From: Betaproteobacteria bacterium
GTDB taxonomy: Bacteria; Pseudomonadota; Gammaproteobacteria; Burkholderiales; SG8-41
Assembly (NCBI GenBank): GCA_021300125.1
Contig: JAJTHX010000416.1
Coordinates: 1-13,076, forward strand
Direction: 5' to 3'
DNA length: 13,076 nt
The notes below the pieces were generated by a model. That model had not been told where the DNA came from and did not search any database. It was given only the letters and a program-made list of their open reading frames with translations. The position numbers and the translations under genes are program-made. Below are positions 9,116 to 13,076 of this stretch, piece by piece; within the stretch, counting starts at the first letter, position 1, and each line of letters starts with the position of its first letter.

Positions 9116-9889
9116 TCAGGCGCGGCGGCTGCTGGCGCCGCCGTCCACGGTGATGATGGTGCCGGTGGTGTAGCCCGACAGCGGCGAGCACAGGAAGGCC
9201 GTCAGCGAACCCAGTTCCTCCACCGTCGCCATGCGGCCGAAGGGGGATTTTTTCACCAGCTCCGGCCAGCGGTCCGCGTTGCCGAGTTCCTTTTCGGCGC
9301 GCTCACGCAGGCGCTTGACCGCGCGGTCGGTGGCGGTGCCGCCAGGATTGATGCCGACCACACGCACGCCGTATTCCGGGCTTTCCGCGCCCAGGGCGCG
9401 GGTCATCGCCATCAGCGCGGCATTGCCCATGCTGCCGGCGATATAGGAAGCCACCGGGCGCTCGCCCGCGGCACCGATGATGTTGACGATCACGCCGCTG
9501 TTGCGCTGGCGCATGCGGGCGTAGATTTCGCGGGTGATGTCGATGAAGCCGAAGACCTTGAGGTCCCAGGACTTCTTCCAGGTCGTGTCGTCCACGCTGT
9601 CAAGCGTGCCCTGTGGAATCGAGCCGGCATTGTTGATCAGGAAATCGACGTCCCCGCATTCGCGCGCCAGTGCCACCGCATTTGCGGCCTCGGACAGGTC
9701 CGCGGCATGGCAGTGCACTTGTACGGCGTAGCCTGCGAGCCTGTCGCGCGCCGCGGAAAGATCCGCCGCGCTGCGTGCTGCAAGGTGAAGGTGGCAGCCT
9801 TCGGCGGCCAGCGCCTGCGCCGCACCGAAGCCGATGCCGCGCGAGCCGCCGGTGATCAGCGCGCGTTTGCCTTTGATGCCCAGATCCAT
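9116..9889 (-). CDS. SDR family protein with a divergent active site
   Basis: This is a 257-residue short-chain dehydrogenase/reductase fold protein. The N-terminal cofactor motif is TGGSRGIG (residues 13-20), with R39 after the second strand favouring NADP(H). The DL pair (64-65) and NNAG (86-89) are present. The active-site Tyr appears to be Y149 in ASYIAGSMGNAAL, but the usual YxxxK is YIAGS, so Ser153 replaces the Lys. The catalytic Ser position reads Gly or Ile (NIIGAAG), and the tetrad Asn position seems to be K111 (WDLKVFG). The C-terminal VDGGASSRRA is normal for classical SDRs. A GGGAGGA Shine-Dalgarno sequence (9897-9903) precedes the ATG. I recall SDR relatives with a similar Y-x-x-G-T/S motif, so this may be a subfamily and not a decayed gene. 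Function is unknown. It converges on the coiled-coil gene and diverges from the Lys-rich gene. Confidence 0.88.
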   Translation of the reverse strand: MDLGIKGKRALITGGSRGIGFGAAQALAAEGCHLHLAARSAADLSAARDRLAGYAVQVHCHAADLSEAANAVALARECGDVDFLINNAGSIPQGTLDSVDDTTWKKSWDLKVFGFIDITREIYARMRQRNSGVIVNIIGAAGERPVASYIAGSMGNAALMAMTRALGAESPEYGVRVVGINPGGTATDRAVKRLRERAEKELGNADRWPELVKKSPFGRMATVEELGSLTAFLCSPLSGYTTGTIITVDGGASSRRA

Positions 9890-9944
9890 GGCTTGCTCCT
9901 CCCTGTTTGGATGGCGGGGATGTTAACACCGGCGCTTCCGTCAA

Positions 9945-9959
9945 CCCCGGCCGCCGGGG
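9945..9959. repeat. GC-rich inverted repeat in the divergent intergenic region
   Basis: CCCCGG and CCGGGG flank a 3-base centre. It lies mid-way in the 134-base gap between the SDR gene and the Lys-rich protein gene. A perfect TGTTAACA palindrome sits nearby at 9921-9928. Either could be an operator or a structural element; no clear -35/-10 pair could be assigned in this gap. Confidence 0.4.
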
Positions 9960-9975
9960 CTGCGTTATTGATCAG

Positions 9976-9993
9976 GCATGCCAGCGGGCATGC
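9976..9993. repeat. Inverted repeat upstream of the Lys-rich protein gene
   Basis: GCATGCC and GGCATGC, 7 bp each, are separated by AGCG. They end 16 bases before the Shine-Dalgarno sequence of the small gene. The element could be an operator or a leader hairpin; it has no T run and is not a terminator. Confidence 0.45.
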
Positions 9994-10023
9994 GCAACCA
10001 CGATGCAATGGGAGGAGCCGAAC

Positions 10024-10245
10024 ATGAACCGACTGATCACGATCCTGATGGCCGCAGTGTTCACCGCTGCCAGTGGTGCTGCCCTCGCGCAGGGTGCAGC
10101 GCCAGCCGCGCCCGCCAGCCCGGCCCAGTCTGCGGCGCCGGCCAAGGCGGATGGCGCCAAGGCGGAAACGCCGAAGAAGGCCAAGGCTGAAACCAAGAAA
10201 AAAGCCAAGGTCAAGAAGAAGAGCAAGGTGAAGAAGGCCGCCTGA
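10024..10245 (+). CDS. Small secreted Lys/Ala/Pro-rich protein
   Basis: This 73-residue protein is not a family I can name. It begins with a clear Sec signal peptide: MNRL, a hydrophobic core at residues 5-16, and cleavage after ALA at A22. The mature part is about 51 residues, first an Ala/Pro/Gln linker, then a strongly basic tail with 15 Lys in the last 35 residues (KKAKAETKKKAKVKKKSKVK). It has no Cys and no aromatic residue after cleavage, and is probably disordered. Short basic exported proteins of this kind are common in betaproteobacteria, but their role is unclear; binding to an acidic surface or nucleic acid is only a guess. The start is fixed by GGGAGGAG (10010-10017), 6 bases upstream. 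A strong intrinsic terminator follows 45 bases after the stop, so it is probably a single-gene transcript. Confidence 0.8.
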   Translation: MNRLITILMAAVFTAASGAALAQGAAPAAPASPAQSAAPAKADGAKAETPKKAKAETKKKAKVKKKSKVKKAA

Positions 10246-10290
10246 TGCCTCTCCCGGCGCAAGCCGGGGCGTTGCACGGGATAGAATTCG

Positions 10291-10323
10291 CAGGCAGGCG
10301 CGACAGCGCCTGCCTGTTTTTTT
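10291..10323 (+). terminator. Strong intrinsic (Rho-independent) terminator
   Basis: A perfect 11-bp stem (10291-10301 with 10306-10316) encloses the loop GACA and is followed at once by seven T (10317-10323). It lies 45 bases after the Lys-rich gene and 34 bases before the threonine-synthase-like start, so it separates those two units. Confidence 0.95.
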
Positions 10324-10357
10324 GCGCAGCACGCCAAAAAATCAATCCATTAAAACA

Positions 10358-11494
10358 ATGCATTACATCGATTCCTCGAGTGCCGCTGAATATGCCATCG
10401 AGACCGCGCGCTGGTGCGGCGACGGCGGCGCCTATCTCAACCTTTCGCCATCGCCAGGCCTGCGCCGCGGTGACATCCGTGCCTCCGAGCGCTCGGTGTG
10501 GCGCTACGCGGGGGCCATCGGCGTCGAGACCCGCCATGCGGTGACGCTGGGCGAAGGCATGACGCCGCTGCTTGAACGCGCCTGGCAGGGCGCGGCCGTG
10601 AACTTCAAGCTCGAGTTCATGATGCCCACCGGTTCGTTCAAGGACCGCGGCATGACGGTGCTGGTGAGTTACCTGAACAGCCGCGGCATTGACCATGTGC
10701 TGGAGGATTCGTCGGGCAATGCCGGTGCTTCGCTGTCGGCCTATGCCGCCGCCGCCGGCATGCGCTGCCGCATCCTGGTGCCGGAAACCGCGTCGTATCC
10801 GAAGATCGCGCAGATCGCAGCCGGCGGCGCCGACGTGGTCACCGTGCGCGGCTCGCGCCAGGATGTTGCCGACGCCGCGCTAAGGATGAGCAGTGAGATC
10901 TTTTATGCCAGCCACAACTGGCAGCCGTTTTTTGTCGAGGGCACCAAGACGCTGGCTTATGAACTGTGGGAGCAGCTCGGTTTTCGTGCACCCGACAATG
11001 TGATCGCCCCCCTTGGCTACGGCAGCAACATCCTCGGCCTGGACCGCGGCTTCGACGAGCTGCTGCGCAACGGCGAAATTGGAAAAAGGCCGCGCATTTT
11101 CGGCGTGCAGGCTGCGAATTGCGCGCCCTGTTACGCCACCTGGAAGTCCGGCGCTGAGGCGCCGGTCCCGGTGGAGGTGAAGCCGACGGTGGCCGAGGGC
11201 ATCGCGTCTTCCCAGCCGACGCGGTTGCGTGAGGTGGTGCGCGCGGTGCGCCGCAGCGAGGGTGCGATCGCCGCGGTCAGAGAGGAGGACATCGTTGCCG
11301 CGCTGGGCACGCTGGCGCGCATGGGGCTGTACGTCGAGCCGACTTGCGCCGCTGCTGGCGCGGGGCTGACGCAATGGCTCGCCTCCGGCGTCATTCGCCC
11401 CGGTGAAACCACGGTGCTGGTGCTCACCGGCAGCGGGCTCAAGAGTTCGGAGCGCATCGGCCAGTTGCTGCAGCTCGCGCCGCGCGTGATGTGA
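10358..11494 (+). CDS. Threonine synthase-like PLP-dependent enzyme (fold type II)
   Basis: This 378-residue protein belongs to the tryptophan-synthase-beta superfamily of PLP enzymes. The Schiff-base Lys is K95 in MPTGSFKDRG. The phosphate-binding loop is SSGNAGASLSAYAA. The segment with FFVEGTKTLAYELWEQL resembles threonine synthase, PLGYGSNILGL binds near the cofactor, and the C-terminal VLTGSGLKSS closes the active site. The overall pattern is closest to threonine synthase, which makes threonine from O-phosphohomoserine. However, the biosynthetic ThrC of this group is normally longer and sits next to hom, so this is likely a paralogue with another substrate. The start is uncertain: ATG 10358 has no Shine-Dalgarno sequence and lies in an A-rich leader, and an upstream in-frame TTG at 10322 overlaps the terminator. 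The gene downstream has its own promoter. Confidence 0.88.
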   Translation: MHYIDSSSAAEYAIETARWCGDGGAYLNLSPSPGLRRGDIRASERSVWRYAGAIGVETRHAVTLGEGMTPLLERAWQGAAVNFKLEFMMPTGSFKDRGMTVLVSYLNSRGIDHVLEDSSGNAGASLSAYAAAAGMRCRILVPETASYPKIAQIAAGGADVVTVRGSRQDVADAALRMSSEIFYASHNWQPFFVEGTKTLAYELWEQLGFRAPDNVIAPLGYGSNILGLDRGFDELLRNGEIGKRPRIFGVQAANCAPCYATWKSGAEAPVPVEVKPTVAEGIASSQPTRLREVVRAVRRSEGAIAAVREEDIVAALGTLARMGLYVEPTCAAAGAGLTQWLASGVIRPGETTVLVLTGSGLKSSERIGQLLQLAPRVM

Positions 11495-11545
11495 CGGCAC
11501 GCAGGTCGAGTCTGTGGCGCATTGCGGCGCCATCGCGAACGCACA

Positions 11546-11569
11546 CCACGGTCGCATGATGGACCGCGG
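11546..11569. promoter_or_regulatory. Candidate operator: 24-base dyad upstream of the enolase-superfamily gene
   Basis: CCaCGGTC and GACCGcGG are perfect inverted half-sites around an 8-base spacer; only the A/C at the third positions break the match. The dyad ends 10 bases before the -35 box at 11580, a normal place for a regulator of that promoter. The regulator gene is not in the window. Confidence 0.45.
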
Positions 11570-11579
11570 CACCGGTTTC

Positions 11580-11609
11580 TTGACAGTGTTCCTCGCGCCC
11601 GCCTAGATT
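11580..11609 (+). promoter_or_regulatory. Sigma-70 promoter of the enolase-superfamily gene
   Basis: A perfect TTGACA -35 box (11580-11585) is followed after 18 bases by TAGATT (11604-11609), matching 4 of 6 bases of the -10 consensus. Transcription would begin near 11616, giving a leader of about 30 bases that includes GGAGG. Confidence 0.7.
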
Positions 11610-11645
11610 CGGGCGCTCTGCAACAGGCAGATTTCCGGAGGGGCC

Positions 11646-12797
11646 ATGAAAATCACCGCTGTCAAAAGCTATGCCGTCCATCCCGGCTGGCGCAAGAACC
11701 TGATCTTCGTCAAGGTCGAAACCGATGCCGGCATCCACGGCTGGGGCGAGGCCTATTCGCAGTACGACCGCGACACCGCGGTGATGGCGCAGCTCAATGC
11801 GCTGGGCCCGTACATGGTCGGCCGCAGCCCCTTCGACATCAAGCACTTCACGCAATTCGCATTTGACGACTACGCCGCGCGCCGCGGCTCGGTGGAGCTG
11901 TTCTGCGCTGTGAGCGGTATCGAACAGTCCCTGTGGGACATCGTCGGCAAGGCTGCAAAGCAGCCGGTGTACAACCTGCTTGGCGGCAAGTACCGCGAAA
12001 AGATCCGCGTCTATGCCAACGGCTGGAGCTACGGCATGAAGGAGCCCGACGATTACGCGCGGGCTGCGGAAAAGGTGGTGAAGCAGGGGTTCACCGCGAT
12101 GAAGTTCGATCCGCTGCCGGCACCGTGGCGCACCTGGATCCCGAAGGAGCATGAAAAGCGTGCGGTGCGCGTGGTGAAGGCGATCCGCGACGCGGTCGGC
12201 CCGGACATCGACCTCCTGATCGAGCAGCACCGCCGGCTGGCGCCGATGCACGCGATCCGACTTGACCAGGAACTGGCGAAGTTCGACCTCTACTGGATGG
12301 AGGAGTCCTGCCAAGCCGAGTATCCCGATGAGCTGGCGCTGATCCGCCGCGAGATCGGCGTGCCGATGGTGATCGGAGAGGCGACCTATACCAAGACCGG
12401 TTTCCGGCCGCTGCTCGAGAAGCGTTCCGCCGACATCCTCAATCCGGATGTGGCCTGCGTCGGCGGCATCCTCGAGCTGAAGGAAATCGCGGCGATGGCC
12501 GAACCGTTCCTGGTCGCGGTGTCACCGCACAACTACAACTCGACGCTGGTGGCGCTGGCTTCGACCGTGCATGCCTCGGCGACGATGCCCAACTTCATCA
12601 TCACCGAGTACTTCCTGCCCTTCGTCGATTTCTGCGACAGGATTTCACCGAACCAGCTCAAGCCGAAAAACGGCTACATCGAGCTGCCCACCGCGCCGGG
12701 CCTTGGTGTCGATGTTGACGAAGCAGCGCTGCTGAAGCACCCGGCCAAGGTGTATCCGGCACGCAAGCTGCGCACGCCGGCCGACGAAGGGCCCTGA
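11646..12797 (+). CDS. Enolase-superfamily protein, mandelate racemase/galactonate dehydratase-like
   Basis: This 383-residue protein has the two-domain layout of the MR/MLE group: an N-terminal capping domain (about 1-125) that begins MKITAVKSY and includes GWGEAYSQYDRD, then a TIM barrel. Such enzymes abstract a proton next to a carboxylate, with the enolate held by Mg2+; relatives dehydrate sugar acids or racemise. K153 in AMKFDP fits the second-strand Lys motif. Metal ligands appear to be E193 (IEQHRR), a Glu of WMEES (219-220) and E245 (IGEATY). H195 and H295 (SPHNYNS) match the dehydratase-type His pair of galactonate dehydratase. E193 stands where most members have Asp. IEQSLWDIVGKA and YNLLGGK are also classic. 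GGAGG lies 4 bases before the ATG. The substrate is unknown, probably an acid sugar or other hydroxy acid. The gene has its own promoter and may be a single unit. Confidence 0.92.
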   Translation: MKITAVKSYAVHPGWRKNLIFVKVETDAGIHGWGEAYSQYDRDTAVMAQLNALGPYMVGRSPFDIKHFTQFAFDDYAARRGSVELFCAVSGIEQSLWDIVGKAAKQPVYNLLGGKYREKIRVYANGWSYGMKEPDDYARAAEKVVKQGFTAMKFDPLPAPWRTWIPKEHEKRAVRVVKAIRDAVGPDIDLLIEQHRRLAPMHAIRLDQELAKFDLYWMEESCQAEYPDELALIRREIGVPMVIGEATYTKTGFRPLLEKRSADILNPDVACVGGILELKEIAAMAEPFLVAVSPHNYNSTLVALASTVHASATMPNFIITEYFLPFVDFCDRISPNQLKPKNGYIELPTAPGLGVDVDEAALLKHPAKVYPARKLRTPADEGP

Positions 12798-12818
12798 GCG
12801 CTACGCCGGCAACACCAG

Positions 12819-12840
12819 GGGCCTGCGCCTGCGCGGGCCC
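12819..12840 (+). terminator. GC-rich hairpin after the enolase-superfamily gene, possible terminator
   Basis: A 9-bp stem with one G-U pair (12819-12827 with 12832-12840) and a CCTG loop lies 21 bases after the stop codon. No T run follows on the plus strand, so it is not a standard intrinsic terminator, though it could protect the 3' end or act with Rho. Confidence 0.4.
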
Positions 12841-12895
12841 GTATCGCCAGCGCCGTAAAAAATAAACAATAAAAACAACAGGTTATAAGTTAATT

Positions 12896-12914
12896 TGCGC
12901 TCACTTTGAGCGCA
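12896..12914 (-). other. Hairpin spanning the stop codon of the minus-strand right-edge gene
   Basis: TGCGCTC and GAGCGCA form a perfect 7-bp stem with a 5-base loop. Read on the minus strand, the stop codon lies in this hairpin and a T-rich stretch follows about 20-45 bases later (12855-12878). This could end the minus-strand transcript, but the T run is too far from the stem for a textbook terminator. Confidence 0.35.
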
Positions 12915-13076
12915 GAACTGCCTGGTTGCCCTCGACGTCGATGGCGGTGGCAAACGCCGCGCTGCGCGCCCGCAGCGCGTCCAGCATGGCCTGTTCCGCG
13001 GCAAGGTCGCAGATCACGGTTTCGTTGGCGTCGTTGTGGCGCACGAACTCGAAGGCGGCGCGTTTGCAGTCGCGGC
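12901..13076 (-). CDS. C-terminal end of an unrecognised protein (5' part outside window)
   Basis: On the minus strand a frame is open from the right edge to a TGA at 12903-12901, giving 57 full codons: RDCKRAAFEFVRHNDANETV, ICDLAAEQAMLDALRARSAA, FATAIDVEGNQAVLRSK. It has no start codon in view because the gene enters from outside. The composition is balanced and soluble-looking, with two Cys, and third codon positions are GC-rich as in the neighbouring genes. I do not recognise the family. The frame is more convincing than the overlapping minus-strand frame at 12801-13004, which reads through the AT-rich gap with an implausible sequence. It is convergent with the enolase-superfamily gene, 103 bases apart. 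Confidence 0.65.
   Translation of the reverse strand, partial: RDCKRAAFEFVRHNDANETVICDLAAEQAMLDALRARSAAFATAIDVEGNQAVLRSK

Noticed and set aside
12801..13004. A 67-codon minus-strand frame at the right edge
   Set aside because: It reads through the AT-rich intergenic islet and overlaps the better-supported partial frame ending at 12901.

Overview
The window looks like chromosomal DNA of a GC-rich betaproteobacterium, probably Burkholderiales or a close relative. The evidence is the order yqeY-dnaG-rpoD, a sigma-70 with a long Lys/Ala-rich N-terminal extension, and a Bug/TctC-type periplasmic binding protein. The assignment rests on recognised families and gene order, not on a database search.

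Left part (1-5722) is housekeeping. It holds the 3' end of a GatB/YqeY-domain gene, DNA primase (dnaG), the primary sigma factor (rpoD) and a YdiK-like AI-2E-family membrane protein, all on the plus strand. This is the macromolecular-synthesis cluster. dnaG and rpoD are each preceded by a perfect TATAAT box in nearly the same 11-base context. A tRNA gene with a CAU anticodon and encoded CCA follows at 5775-5851.

Middle part (5900-9106) is a tight plus-strand run: HpcH/HpaI-type class II aldolase, Bug/TctC solute-binding protein, QorA-type NADPH:quinone reductase, and a small exported coiled-coil protein whose start codon overlaps the qorA stop. It resembles an accessory module for uptake and breakdown of a carboxylated compound, but the substrate cannot be read from the sequence. 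A convergent minus-strand SDR-family gene (9116-9889) closes it. That SDR keeps the Rossmann motifs and the active-site Tyr but appears to lack the other catalytic residues of the family.

Right part (10024-13076) holds a 73-residue secreted Lys/Ala/Pro-rich protein with a textbook intrinsic terminator, a threonine-synthase-like PLP enzyme, and a mandelate racemase/galactonate dehydratase-like member of the enolase superfamily. The last has its own sigma-70 promoter and an upstream dyad. The C-terminal 57 codons of an unrecognised minus-strand gene run off the right edge.

There is no gene-free stretch longer than about 150 bases, and no CRISPR array, insertion sequence, phage gene or obvious new defence or biosynthetic system. 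The most unusual items are the SDR with a degenerate active site, the promoter and dyad in front of the enolase-superfamily gene, and two small exported proteins of unknown function.
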